A stretch of 64,000 nt of DNA from Nelumbo lutea (GCA_022828595.1 JAKGHH010000003.1:104059583-104123582), one strand, 5' to 3'; positions 1 to 12,058 are shown, counted from the stretch's first letter. The notes: a model not told the origin generated them from the sequence alone. Numbers and translations are program-made.

Positions 1-865
1 TAAATTTAAATCATGTCTTTATTGAACCTGCCTAATCTACAGTATCAGTGGGGTGTTCTAATACCATCATTGCATGAAGACTTCCCCCTTCCATCCACCT
101 CTGCCATCTTCTCAATGGAAGATATATCTGTCCCTGCCACTCTGCTGTCTGGTGCCATCTTAGAAGGACTGCGTATAAACACCAGCCTTCCAACATACTT
201 AATCTCCACATAGAGGATGCCGTGTGTTTCTCTTTTTCTCTCTGCCTGGTTCTGGTGCAGCTCCACACCACGTGATACTGGAGGAAGTAGCATCTTAATT
301 GCAATTCAAAACGTAATATGGTAGTATAGGACTCCCTTCACTTCCAAGTCCAAAACCCTAAGGATTAGCTTAAGCTTTTCCCCAAATTAGAAGGCACTAA
401 GAGTCAATCATCTTATAACTACTCTTATCTTTATTTACCTTTATAAATACCCCAAGGCGTTTCTAATCTCATTGGGTGTTTCTTGTAAAATCCTATTGGA
501 TTCTAGGTTAAAGCAGAGAAGAAGAGGAGAAGGAAGAGAAGAAGAAGGAGGAAAGAAGGGTTCAGCCAGATGAGGAAAAAACTAACCTCTCTAGTCGACC
601 CACTTGCATTTATCTCACATAAGCTTGGTTACAAGAAAGTCAATATTGCCCCTCATAAGTGATGGGACACACAACTTAAACATAAATAAAACAGACCTTT
701 CACTCTCACACAGATGCACCCAAATGACCAAAATACCCCTGTTCTGTGAACTCTAACATTTCTCACCTTCCCCACAGAAATATATATCTATGGACAGTGA
801 TGATCAAACTATTCCATGCAGTGCTTACATGTAGAATAGAAGTATAAAGATGTTTTATTTCTCCT

Positions 866-866
<1 letters not shown>

Positions 867-904
<38 letters not shown>
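867..904. repeat. (CT)n microsatellite
   Basis: Nearly pure CT dinucleotide run with one TTT interruption, in non-coding sequence. Confidence 0.9.
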
Positions 905-1276
905 GTGTTTCTTACATTAACTAAAACAGCGGCTCTATCCTTGTTCTTTTTCTCTTTTATTTTCTATCATAAATTTTTATCATATAAAATTATAGCCTTT
1001 AGTTTCTAATTGATGTGACATTTCTCTATTAAATACTTGTTATATTAGTATTATTTTAAAAATATTGAAATTAATACATTTAAAATACTTTTATCTTTTA
1101 GATATGATGATTTGTCATGCTTTAAGGGGAAATTTAATGTTCTTAATGAGGATAATTGCTCTTATTTCAATTAATATGCATGCTGAGTAGTATACAAAAC
1201 TAGGGAGCTAGACAAAATTTAATTCTTTATTTTATAAAATTCTTATTACCTAAATTCCCATCTAGGCAACTAGGCA

Positions 1277-1641
1277 CCCCACTGTCACCCAGAATTGCCT
1301 AGATGCCTTGATAACTTTGTCATCTGTTTTACTTTTGGAGTTCAGATGCATGAAGGGGTCTAAGGAAATCTGTCTCAATATCACTTCCGAGTTTTGACTA
1401 AATTTCAGAAGAAAATTTCAAAAACATGCTGATCTGAGGTTTCTGATGGAATTACAAACCCCACTGTCACCCAGAATTGCCTAGATGCCTTGGTAACTTT
1501 GTCATCTGTTTTACTTTTGGAGTTCAGATGCATGAAGGGGTCTAAGGAAATCTCTGTCTCAATATCACTTCCGAGTTTTGACTAAATTTCAGAAGAAAAT
1601 TTAAAAAACATGCTGATCTGAGGTTTCTGATGGAATTACAA
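1277..1641. repeat. Tandem duplication of a 182-bp unit
   Basis: The unit starting CCCCACTGTCACCCAGAATT at 1277 is repeated from 1459, and both copies end in TTTCTGATGGAATTACA. They differ at only a few positions, including a 2-bp insertion in the second copy, so the duplication is fairly recent. The second copy ends about 55 bp before the splice acceptor at 1695-1696. Confidence 0.92.
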
Positions 1642-1696
1642 TGCATTTTTATTTCACTTTTTTTGTTGGTAATTAAGTCTTTCTTTCTTGTCACAG

Positions 1697-1785
1697 GTGT
1701 CTCAGAAACTATTGTTTTAAACATGTCCACACTTGTTTGGTCAGTTGTTACCACTGTTCAAGGACGTGTACCTCTTGCTAGTGAG
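1697..1785 (+). CDS. ACBP4: ACBP exon a (kelch repeat)
   Basis: Acceptor CACAG at 1692-1696 and donor GTATGC at 1786. Two bases complete a split Gly codon, followed by 29 codons, [17 protein letters not shown] and on to PLASE. Confidence 0.9.
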
Positions 1786-4700
1786 GTATGCTTCTTTTCT
1801 TTAAATATCTCTTTCTTTTCTTTTTGGTAAGGAAAAATTCAATTCAAAGGACATATGGAAAGGAGGTGGCAGATGATATGACATATGAAAGAGTGTACTT
1901 ACCCATCAACTAGAAGCAAGCAAATATTTTGAGTATCTTTGCAAAAAATGAGTTATATAGTAGAGCTCTTGCTCATCTGTTGGATATATTGAAGTCAGAA
2001 AGCCTTACAATAATATCTAGCAAGATTATGAGCATTAAATATATATATATATATATATATATTTGCAAAATGACATGTCCATTGTACATTATAGGATTGA
2101 AATTAATCACAAAGTTGTACACCCAAGGTTTAAGTTGTGGATTTGATCTGATTATCTAGAAGTCTAGATACTCATTTATGAAAATAAGTCCTAGATATAC
2201 ATAAGGTACAGTTGCAAAAATCATCTTTCTGTAAAAGCTACTTTGAAATTGGAGGCTCATTATTTGAAAACTTATATGCAACCTCTAGGGACTGCTCATT
2301 GTTTATGGAATAATAGGAACCCAATGTTGACTTCCTTTCTATTATAAGTTTTTCTCAATAATAGAAAAGAATCTGTTGTAGTTAAGTACAGCTTATCAAT
2401 TTGTGTATTTAATTTGTATAGTCTTGGTCTACCATAAATAGGTGGGGTGACTAAGAAGCTAGTACATTTGACAGCTAGGGGTGTATATGTATCTGAAACT
2501 GAGTTCAAATTCAAGATTTGACATAAACGAACCAAATTTGGATATGACCTGATTTGATTCAATTTGATGTGCCTATATTTAAGAATAAATTTGACATACA
2601 AAGTTGTAATAACTATTAGGGGATTAAACTTATGAGCCACAATGTGAAACTTTGGGAGAAAGTAATTAAACAAAGATTACAACTTGAAACAAGTATATCA
2701 AAGAATCAATTTGGCTTTATATTAGGGAGATCAACCATGGAAGCTATATTTCTTTTGAGATGGTTAATAGAAAAGTTCAAAAATAAGAAGTAAGATCTTC
2801 ATAAGGTGTTCATTGGTCTAGAAAAGGCATATGATAGAGTCCTCAGTCCCAGAGAAATAATATGGTGGGCCTTGGAAAAGAAAGGGGTTGAAAATAGGTA
2901 TATAGGCCTAATTAAGGATATGTATGAGGGGGCAACAACCAATGTTAGAAAACCAGTGGAAGAGACTTCAGATTTTACAGTTACAATGGGTCATCACCAA
3001 GGTTCAACACTTAGCCCTTATCTGTTTGTATTGCTTATAGATGAATTGACTAAACATATTCAGGAGGAAGTTCCATGGTGCATGTTGTTTGCGGATGACA
3101 TTGTTTTAAATGATGAAACTAATGAAGGATTAAATGTGAAATTAAGTTTATTGACAAATGCCTTAGATTCAAGAGGTTTTAAAATAAGTAGGACTAAACT
3201 AGAGTACATAACATGTGCTTTTAGTAATAATAGAAGTGTAAATCAGGAAATACTTAGGATTGGAGACCAAGAGATAACTCAATGTGATCATTTCTGGTAC
3301 CTTGGTTCAATAATTCAATACAAGGGAGAGATTGAGGAAGATGTCACCCAAAGAATTAGAGCAAGGTGAGAAAAATGGAGGGGTGCATCTGGACTTTTAT
3401 GTGATTGGAAAATACCTCTTAGATTAAAAGGAAAATTCTATAAAATAGTAGTAAGCCCAGCTATTCTGTATGCATCAGAGTGTTGGGCAGTCAAGAAATA
3501 GATGTCCAAAAAATGAGTGTGGTAGAAATGTGAATGATAAGATGGATGAATGGAAAAACTAAAAAAGATAGGATCAAGAATGAAGTCATCTGTAGAAGCC
3601 TAGGAGTAGCTCCAATAGGTGATAAAATGATAGAAAGTATACTAAGATAGTTTGGTCGTGTGCATAGAAGACCATCAACAATACCAGTTAGAAGAAGTGA
3701 TTTGTTACAACCTACAAGTTTAAGGGGCTAGAAGGGCTTGGAGTAGATAAAAAAGGACATGAGTAGAAGTAGTAAGAAATGATTTAAGCACTAATAATTT
3801 AACAGTGGATATGGTGTTAAACAGAATGGATTAGTGAAACAAGATTCATGTGGTCGATCCCATATAGTTGGGATAAGGTGTGGACGATGATGGCCTGATT
3901 TGATTTGATGAATATCTGAACTGATTATATATATATATATATATTATATAGATAAAATATTTATGTTGTATATATTAGTTACCTAAAATAATTAATTGTC
4001 TAAATTTGAATCGTGATTATTTAATTGAATTAGAATTCAGTTTTTCTTTTTCAATATCCAATGGATATCAAATTGAATTCGATCAATTTACTGTTTAAGT
4101 ACCATCAACCTATAAATTAATTTAAGACTAGTTACCTACAAAATATTACTGTTTAAGACTAGTTACCTACAAAATATTACTGTTTAAGACTAGTTACCTA
4201 CAAAATATTACTGTTTGATCAAATTGAATTCGATCAATTTAAGACTAGTTACCTACAAAATATTACTGTTTAAGTACCATCAACCTATAAATTAAAATAA
4301 CCAAATTAGACATCCTGGTTTATCACACATATTTACCTCCTAAAAAAAATAAAAAACCTAAATATTATCAAATGCAATTTTTTTTGAAACTGTAAGGTAA
4401 AGTATTTCATTAAAATCAAAAAGACAAAATACAATGAAGCCCTTGTACAATGAGAAACTGAACAGATGATATACAGTTCTGCCCATTACAGCCCAATGCC
4501 CAGAGCAATCTATCCATTCCTTACAAAAAGGAAATCAAAATTAAAAAACTAGAATGTCTATTTCCAAGTAAAGGGTGAACTGCCTACCATGAATTAGCCG
4601 TGGATTCCGATTCCCTTCAAATAATCGGCTGTTTCGTTCACACCACACATCCCAGAAATTTTCTGAGGGGAGTATGCTCCATGCTACCTTTCCGGGCCTA

Positions 4701-7700
4701 CTTAATCCTTCTAGACACCATGCCTCTATGAATCCCTTCACAGGCTGGGAAACACAACTTTACACCAAACAGGCCTACCAGTCTTAACCAGATCCAGTGA
4801 GTAAACTCAGTGAATCAGCAAATGGCTAGATGACTCCACATTTCCATTTCATAAAGGGCAGGCCAAATCCTCCACCTCTAACCCTCTTCTGACTAGATTT
4901 TCTTTTGTTAGGATCTTGTCCAGCACTGCTGACCATACAAAGAAGGTCAGTTTAGATGATACAGCTTTGATCCATATCTTGTCACTTGAAAAGAAGTGGT
5001 ATCCTCCCTTGCTACATAATTGAAAATTGATTTTACAGAAAAGCTACCTGATTTCTCAAACATCCAATTTCTTCTGTCTTCCCCTATACCAGTCGTCTCC
5101 GAGTCATATAGAATCTGGAGCAAGCTGATCAGAGAAGCCACCTCCCAATTATTTAAGTTCCTCCTGAACTGGAGGTTCCACAAGCAAATAATCAAATGTA
5201 CATACTTCCTTTCCCTTGAAGACAAGGGAATTCCACAATATAACACACCCTGTTAACTCCAGCCATGGTCAAATCATCAGCTACCTGAGATTCATCTGAA
5301 TGTGCTATTCATTCTGGATGCAACATTCTAATTTCCATGTAACAAAGATTCATAGCATTAACTTATAATAATAAATGTCTAATAATTCTTTGTCAGGGTT
5401 GGTTCAAAGTTCAAACCATTAACCTTTAAAGGACGATGTAACAGAGATTACAACATTTCTCTAATCTTAAATATGAATCAAGATTTTTGGTCTTAAATGT
5501 AGCTTGAAATGTTACATTAAGTCAGAAATCAACAGACATTTTGCAAAATCAAAGAAAGGTTGAAGGTACCCTGATTTGGTAGAATTGCCAAATTGCTTTT
5601 GCTTCCAGCAGTAGATCCAGAAGGGTTACCTCTTATTAGCTGAAATCTCTTGTTGTAGGGCCTGAGTTTGGTTGTCAGCTCCTACAATGGTGAAGATGTT
5701 CTTGTGTCATTTGGTGGATATAATGGGCGGTATAGCAATGAGGTTAGAAGTAACTATGGTACTTTTGTTCATTGTTTTCAAACTTAAAAAAAAAAAAACA
5801 ATTCTTTTACTCTTTATTAATTGTCTTTGCTGCTTGTTAGATTCATGTTCTAAAACCAAGCCACAAATCAACCTTGCAATCAAAGATGATGGATAACCCT
5901 GTTCCTGACAGTGTTGCTGGCCTCCATAATGCCGAAAATGTTGCCAGAGATATGGAGTCTGAGTTTGAAGTTGGTCAAGAAGGAAAAATACGGGAAATTG
6001 TCATGGATAATGTTGACTCAGAATCCATGGTAAGGTGATATTACACAATATTGTGTTTGTAGTCTTGCTCATAGGTGTTCAATCTGCAGGTAGATGCATT
6101 ACATACCATAAAAGATAATAGTATCTCAGGAGCTTGGATTTGCTAGAGATGCTATTGTTTCTTAACCTTATGGTTAATAGTTGCTCATATGGTTTAATTG
6201 GGAATATCTTTTCACTCTCTTAAGTTTCTATTTCGATTATATTATCCAGACAGGAAAATTCTAGATATGGTGTTGGATATGGAATTTACACTAGAAGCAT
6301 CCAACACGATATGGTACCCTTGTACAGGTATCAGGGTATCATAGATTTTTCTCTCACATTCTGAGAATCTCTTATGCAGAACACCAAAAGTGAAGAGAGC
6401 AATAAACGGCTTATAGCATCCTTGAGGGCAGAGAAAGAAGAACTAGAAGCATCACTCGAAAAGGAGCAGTTGCAGTCTCTTCAGTTGAAGCAAGAGTTGG
6501 CAGAAGCTGAGACACAAAACACAGAGCTTACCAAGGCAAGCATTACTAGTGTATTAGTTATCTTTAAGAAATGGGCAAGCATTATTAATTGTGCTTGTAT
6601 ATTTTCTGAGGGAAGGGAGGGTGAAATCTTGTTTCGTGTTTTCAATTATATGGTTTTAGACATTTCCTGTTTTCCATCACTTCCTTTTTCTTTCTGGTTG
6701 CTATATTAAATCATCAATTTATAGAAGACAATGGTTAAGATGTCACCATATACAAGTCATGAAATCCATAAGTAGGGATTAGACTTTTATAGGGTTCTAA
6801 AAGGCTGAGTCTCTGGATTAGATTAATAGAAAAAAGGGAGTTTGGATGATTTGCTTGCCTCTAAGTAGAATCCAGAAGCCATTTTCTAATCCTGTGTAAC
6901 TAGATAATACACTGCCTGAGAGTGAGATCAAAGTTATTAAATGTGGTGGGGGTGGGGGGGTGGGGAGTGGTTGCATATACACTGTAAGGTGGATTACATT
7001 CTGGAGCATAAAAATCTACAAATGGGTTAATAGTGACTTTTCTTAGATTTGTGACTTTGTGAAAAAGTTTTTTTGATGAATGAATGGTATTTTATTAAAT
7101 AGATATAGAAATAGTACAAGCTTTGTGAAAAAGTTGAATGCTAGAAACCTGCTTTGTGCAAAATTCCGAGAAGATATATACAACAGTTTTACTAGGATTA
7201 ATGAATATGGGACTGGAAAACATGTGTCACCCAAGTGACATTGATTGGAGCATCAAGTTCAGATTGAAGTCAAAGATTTCTAGTTTCAGCAGTCATGCCT
7301 TTGAGGAAATGCAAAGTTAACTTTGGATCATATATGTGCAAATTTGAAAGGTTCCTGTAGTGAAAATGTAAAAAACCATATTCTAAATATCATATTGTGG
7401 ATTTTGTAGGAACTCCAATCTGTCCGTGGTCAACTTTCTACAGAGCAGTCGAGGTGTTTTAAACTTGAGGTGCGTGCAAACTTTTTGCTGGTTCTTGCCT
7501 ACTCAGTCAGATATTGCCTGATTCTCATAAGGCTGAGCATTGGATTGGGCTGGCCCGAGCCTGGTGCCCCTGGCCCATCAGGTCTATTAGAAGTTTGGGC
7601 TGGGTATGTGCCTAAATAAAGACCCAAAGTTGAGTTCAGGCTGGGCCAGGTCATATATGTTTGTATATAATTTGTTATAGATTTTTATAATACATGATTA

Positions 7701-10700
7701 TATATATATATATATAATATTATACATATATGCTGCGTAATATAAGTTAAGAATCAACTTGATCTGAGTGGTTGGCTAATTCCAATCCAATGGCTTAGAT
7801 TATAAACTGAAAAGGAATAGAGAACTTAAGAGGTGCCACCATAATGGGCCTTTCTAATTTTCTTTCTTCTAAGTTTGGACTGACCAAAACAGGTCTGGGC
7901 TTGTAAGCACACTAAGTGAGCACACTTGAGTAAGCTGTAAGCACACACTCAGAGTGAAACACCTGTCTTGTAAGTGCGCCACCCATGCAATTACTTGAGC
8001 ACACTTTTGGGGCAGGTATTGCACATTGCTTACTCAGTTTGCTCACTGATGTGCCTACAAGATCTAGTCTCGGCCCAACCCTAGCCTTATCAGATTTTTT
8101 GAAGAGTTAGGATATGCATGTTTCCCTGCACAGTGTGGCAGGTGTCCCTTTCACACACTGAATGGGATCTCAGGAGAAAAGTGCAGAGAATTAGCATTTT
8201 CTTATATTTTTTTTTCCAAGTAGTGCCTCGTTTTATTCAGGTGCCAGTTGCACCTCAGTCTCTAGGAGTTGTTCTTTATTCTTTAAAACACTGGATCTGA
8301 GGTTCTTTATTCTAAACTTTGCTGGGTTCAGGATCACTACATTGGGCCAATTTTGGGCCGCAGGCCCATCTCAGCCTAATCCCAAAAGTTTCATGCTTGG
8401 GCTCAGCCAGGGTTGGGTGGGCCCAGCCTGATTTTCCTTTTCTTAATGCCTCTGTAAAGAATCTAGCTTTTCCATATGTTTTTTTTTTTTTTTTTAAGAT
8501 GTTTGTCCCACTAATTTTCATTTAAAGAGACTAAGCTTTTCATAGTAACCAAAATCAACCTGGAGGTCAACCAGGAAAGGTGACCTAAATATCCTTTCCA
8601 TTAAGATAGACAAACAACATTAGAATTTGAACTTTAGGATGCACCTGTTTAGCTGTAAGGGAGCCAGAACGCCTTCTGTCAAGAATGGATGAAAAATAGC
8701 ACAGATATTTTAAACTGAACAAAATTCCAAGCCATTTTATGTTGATAAAAATGTAACTTACGCAGAATATGATGCTCCATTACATCTAAGCCTTTTCCCA
8801 ACTCCATGGCACCCAAAAGATAACTGGAAGTCAGAAGGCCCTAGCTTATGTTTTCTGTGACTTAGGTGGCGTTTGGTAAATCTGAAGTCTGAAGTCAAGC
8901 AAAAATACCTCTGAAAAAGCTCTGAAAGCATTCAGTGGAAAATTTGCTTTTCCACTTTTGCAGACATCTGAATATAGTGGAGTTATTCGGTAATCTGAAT
9001 GTTGTAGTGTCTGAGAACTGTGTATTTTACAAATTTACCCCTCTGTTGTTATTTAGATAAAAAATAAACAAAATGATTAAAATACACATTAAAAGAGTAA
9101 TAAAAAGTTTAATATTATCAAAAATAAAAAATAAAAAATAAAAATAATATTATTAAAATTAATATAAAATAAGCATAAAAGGTAATAATGTTAGTAATAT
9201 AATAATACTAATAAAAAATAATGTAAGATATAAAATTTGCCATTATTATTTAAAAGTCATAAAATATAAAAAATTTCTTAACCAATAAATAAAAATATTA
9301 AATATACTATTAATGATAATTATAATATTACAACTATTTTAATAAAATAATAAAACACCATAAAACAAATACAAAACATTATTAAATGGTAAATCAATAA
9401 ATGTAAATGATAAAAGAAACTTAAAAAACAATAAATTAAATAATTCTTTATAGAAAATTATTATAATTATAAAGAAAGAGAAAAAGAGAAAGAATATAAA
9501 TAAAAAGATTAAAATGGAGTTTAACGGTGTGAAAAAGGAAAACAAGTGTTAGGGATCAAAATTTTTTTATTAATTTTTGAAAGGGGGCACACTTAAGAGA
9601 GAACTTTTTATCTTAAAAAATGTTTTGCTTTGTTTTCAAAGGGGCACATCCACTATGCTTTGTGAGCAGCGATGGCGAGAATAGCGCCACTGCTTCTCCT
9701 TCCCTTCCCATCTCTCCAATTCTCCATTTGTTTTACCTCATTCTTGTTCTCCCTCCTTTTCTTTCATTATTGTTTTTTTTTTTCTTTTCTCCATCCCTGT
9801 TATAGAGAATAGAGATAGTCGGCGATGATTTGTTGCTCCTTTGTTTATCACAATGAAGAAGAAGAAGAAGAAGAAGAAGAAGAAGAAGGTCAGTTGGCAA
9901 TCCCTATTAGCAAGGTTCAAAGTATTGGAAATGCCAAGTGTATCGGAAAGGAAATTTTAAGAGACGTATCGGGATACACGTTGGATACGCATGCGTATCG
10001 GAGAAAACTAAGATACACATAGATACGCTTGGAAACACTATAAATACTTTAGTAAATCATAAAAATACATCATTAACACTAAATATTAGACCTCAATGAG
10101 GTGTATATACATTAAATTAATATATTTTAATGGATTTATGAAGAAATATATTGTAGTTAATTATAATTTCATTAAAAGTTCTATGCTTAACTATAATTTA
10201 TAAATTATAATTCTTAAGTTTTAATGTTTTATGGGATGGGAAAAACCCAACTCTCCTATCCAACCATAAAACATGCATTGGCACAACTTTTAAGTGAAAA
10301 TATAATTTTCCCCAAATATCTTCATGAAATTTCCATAAATCTACTGATAACACAAAAAAAAAATTGTGATTTTGAATGCAAGAAATGTAGATCAACATAT
10401 ATTTAAACATTCAAGAAAAAAAAAATCACAAGATATTATAAAAAAATTGAAAAACTTACCTATTTTTTCCATATTTTTTCAAAATTTGAAAAACCTTCAA
10501 AAAAATTAATGATTCACACTTGTTTCTTGCAATTTTTTGCAAATCTAATACTCTAGGAATGAGGTTTGGAGTTTTAGAGTCATTTGGGGGTGAAAGAAGG
10601 CTTATTGCAGGGAAAAGAAGCTTGCTTTCCCCCCTTATTTGTTTTTTCAGTTTTTGGCTGCATCTTTTTCGTCGATACCCTACCGATATGCCCCGATACA

Positions 10701-12058
10701 CCCCCAATACGAGTCTGATACGCATGAAAAAAGACGAGATGCCCGAATTCCATGTGTATCTTGTATTTGTTTTTCAAAGATACGGTGCAATACGCCTCGT
10801 ATTGGGCATATCGTATCGAAATTTTAAACCTTGCCTATTAGGCTGTTACAAGGACAGTTCGTTATCATGGTCACAGAAGAGCAGAGGAGAACGAGAACGG
10901 GATGAGGGAAGAAGAAGAGAAAGAAAAGATGGGTATTTTGGGGAACAAAATATCGTCCGCCATCTCTGAGCGCATTTGGAGGTAGCAGACCCGCTGAACG
11001 ATTTGGAGGAGTTTTCAGACTCCAGCGGTCGAGTTCGGATGTGCTGCCAAACGACCCTGAAGCACCGAAAAGCAAAAATTTCGGTGTTTGGAGGTCTTTT
11101 CAGCGCTACCAAACACCACCTTATTCCCTCTTTTTTCAATTCTTTGACTTATTCCTGTTCATGCACTCACTCTTCAGAGAACTCTTATTTGTATCTTTTA
11201 TCTGTTTAAGGTTTAAGAACCGGGATTATTGGAACTGATTAAGCAGTTTAATCTTGTTTTCAGAATAACTTTTTTAGTTTTAGTAACTCAAAGCAGTTCT
11301 TTTTTTTTTTTTCTTTTGCCGGTGGGCGTTGCACTTGTATCTGTGTTTCTGGAGTCTTGTCCATGTTATTTCAAATTTGAAAATTTTGTATCTTTCCCTG
11401 TGAAATGTGTATGTAGATGCCTTTCTTTGCAAAGTATTTTTATAGTTTTAAACATACCCCAACTGATTTAACAAAACAGATGAATATTTGCAGTTACCAT
11501 CTTTTTCCTTATAAGTATTCAGATTCTATATCATGTTCAGCAAGATGAATCAAAACGACTGCTGTGGTGCAATGGAACTGGAATTCACAAATTTATAGGC
11601 AAAAGGAGATGGTCTTCTAACATAGATAATTCATAAAAGCAAGAATGCAGCCTCTTTGAAGTAGCAGTTAGTGTCCAGTAGAAACATTCAAGTGCAGACT
11701 ATGCCTTTGGGCATAGAGTTGTGAAAATTCAGAGTGGCCAAAATAAATACTGAAAATACAAGCCATTCCCAACCAAACTATGCTTTGTTGAACCAAGCTC
11801 CTACTCTATCTAAGCTTCTAAGATTGTTCTTTTGGTCCTCTCTGCAATTCTAACTCTTTGAAAGAGCAGGTTGATGTTGCAGAACTACGGCAGAAGTTAC
11901 AAACAATGGAGACCTTACAAAAGGAACTTGAGTTGCTCCAACGACAAAAGGCTGCTTCTGAGCAGGCTGCCTTGAATGCGAAGCAGAAGCAGAGCACAGG
12001 TGGTGTTTGGGGTTGGCTTGCAGGAACCCCATCTAGTCAGAATTCTGATGATATCTGA
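1697..12058 (+). CDS. ACBP4: Kelch-type acyl-CoA-binding domain-containing protein (ACBP4/5-like), 3' part, six exons
   Basis: Six exons are visible: 1697-1785, 5659-5742, 5841-6029, 6380-6535, 7410-7469 and 11870-12058, about 254 codons, all in phase and ending at TGA. The first two carry the end of the kelch propeller ([36 protein letters not shown]). The third holds the linker after the propeller ([13 protein letters not shown]). The fourth to sixth form a coiled coil ([40 protein letters not shown]) and the conserved tail [11 protein letters not shown]. This order matches plant class IV ACBPs, cytosolic proteins that bind long-chain acyl-CoA esters through an N-terminal ACB domain; that domain and the first kelch repeats lie left of the window. 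Introns are long and transposon-rich (3.9 kb and 4.4 kb). One intron appears to use a GC donor. The paralogue (ACBP4 or ACBP5) cannot be settled from this part. Confidence 0.93.
2040..2062. repeat. (TA)n microsatellite
   Basis: About eleven TA units within the first long ACBP intron. Confidence 0.85.
2615..3905 (+). mobile_element. RTE-type LINE remnant (reverse transcriptase, 3' part)
   Basis: The longest open part is 2806-3369 (187 codons). Reverse-transcriptase landmarks in order: [12 protein letters not shown] start near 2620, LEKAYDRV at about 2820 (the usual first catalytic Asp is Gly in IGLEKAYD), [13 protein letters not shown], and the FADD box in MLFADDIVL near 3090. Beyond the stop at 3367 the sequence still reads RLKGKFYK and [11 protein letters not shown], then decays into stops. 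It ends near GATAAGGTGTGGACGATGATGG. This is the plant RTE clade, truncated at 5' and dead. It sits in sense orientation in the ACBP intron. Confidence 0.85.
4067..4290. repeat. 31-bp tandem repeat with nested duplication
   Basis: The unit starting TTTAAGACTAGTTACCTACA occurs three times perfectly at 4121-4151, 4152-4182 and 4183-4213, and a partial fourth follows at 4241. Flanking text (CAAATTGAATTCGATCAATT and GTTTAAGTACCATCAACC) is itself duplicated on both sides, so the array arose inside a larger duplication. Confidence 0.92.
4381..5262 (-). mobile_element. 5'-truncated L1-type LINE, 3' end of ORF2
   Basis: On the - strand two segments read as the C-terminal zinc-finger region of plant L1 ORF2: 5246-4947 ([34 protein letters not shown]) and 4741-4541 ([20 protein letters not shown]). 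A poly(T) run at 4378-4385 is the copied poly(A) tail, fixing the 3' end. Frames are broken between the segments. I did not find a target duplication. Confidence 0.78.
5659..5742 (+). CDS. ACBP4: ACBP exon b (last kelch blade)
   Basis: Acceptor TTGTAG, donor GTTAGA. 28 codons beginning [13 protein letters not shown] and ending [10 protein letters not shown], with the kelch double glycine. Phase 0 at both ends. Confidence 0.93.
5841..6029 (+). CDS. ACBP4: ACBP exon c (linker)
   Basis: Acceptor TTGTTAG, donor GTAAGG. 63 codons beginning [15 protein letters not shown] and ending NVDSESM; an acidic region between propeller and coiled coil. Phase 0. Confidence 0.93.
6380..6535 (+). CDS. ACBP4: ACBP exon d (coiled coil), GC donor
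   Basis: Acceptor ATGCAG. 52 codons, [15 protein letters not shown] to [10 protein letters not shown]. The reading frame and family alignment place the 3' end at AAG before GCAAGC, so the following intron starts with GC rather than GT. An in-frame read-through continues for about 57 codons before a stop. Confidence 0.88.
7410..7469 (+). CDS. ACBP4: ACBP exon e (coiled coil)
   Basis: Acceptor TTTGTAG, donor GTGCGT. 20 codons, [20 protein letters not shown], typical of this family. Phase 0. Confidence 0.92.
7528..8089. mobile_element. Possible MITE in ACBP intron
   Basis: ATAAGGCTGAGCATTGGATT near 7527 is roughly inverted at the right as CCCAACCCTAGCCTTAT near 8090. The interior is rich in GGGCTGG and GGCCCGAGCC motifs and holds no ORF. 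The pairing is imperfect and there is no clear target duplication. Confidence 0.35.
9855..9888. repeat. (GAA)n microsatellite
   Basis: About eleven GAA units inside the PIF/Harbinger-like element. They give a spurious poly-Glu ORF on + and a poly-Phe ORF on -. Confidence 0.9.
9911..10833. mobile_element. hAT-type MITE, copy 1 (long member)
   Basis: Starts CAAGGTTCAAAGTATTGG and ends AAATTTTAAACCTTG, a terminal inverted repeat. It is flanked by a perfect 8-bp target duplication CCTATTAG at 9903-9910 and 10834-10841, which defines the hAT superfamily. No transposase. Subterminal CGATACG/CGTATC motifs are shared with four shorter copies at 26332, 27070, 28380 and 30504. Nested in the PIF/Harbinger-like element. 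Confidence 0.88.
11870..12058 (+). CDS. ACBP4: ACBP terminal exon
   Basis: Acceptor AGAGCAG. 62 codons and TGA, from [16 protein letters not shown] through [11 protein letters not shown] to SDDI. Closes the coiled coil and adds the conserved Trp-rich C-terminus. Confidence 0.95.
   Translation, partial: VDVAELRQKLQTMETLQKELELLQRQKAASEQAALNAKQKQSTGGVWGWLAGTPSSQNSDDI

Larger units (their letters stand above)
1..1696 (+). other. Upstream intron sequence of the ACBP gene, no exon seen
   Basis: The first recognisable exon opens at 1697 in the middle of a kelch domain, so this stretch is most simply the 3' part of the preceding intron. It is AT-rich and holds a CT microsatellite and a 182-bp tandem duplication (listed separately). 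I looked for the preceding kelch exon on the + strand and did not find it. The short ORFs at 13-304 on both strands match nothing I know. Confidence 0.6.
8865..11120. mobile_element. Non-autonomous PIF/Harbinger-like element (2.26 kb) in ACBP intron
   Basis: Left end GGTGGCGTTTGGTA and right end TACCAAACACCACC form 14-bp inverted termini with one mismatch, flanked by the same TTA trinucleotide (8862-8864 and 11121-11123), as expected of PIF/Harbinger insertion. There is no transposase ORF. The interior includes a very AT-rich stretch (9050-9560), a GAA microsatellite and an inserted hAT MITE. The short ORFs at 10520-11209 on both strands are unassigned. Confidence 0.6.

Noticed and set aside
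4121..4290. Regularly repeated 31-bp units as a CRISPR-like array
   Set aside because: The units are directly adjacent with no unique spacers, and the DNA is a plant intron; it is a tandem satellite.
9738..10022. ORFs with poly-Glu and poly-Phe runs on opposite strands
   Set aside because: Both are products of the GAA microsatellite inside a transposon.
10520..11238. Overlapping ORFs of 65-149 codons on both strands
   Set aside because: They lie across hAT and PIF/Harbinger-like element ends in an ACBP intron and show no domain.
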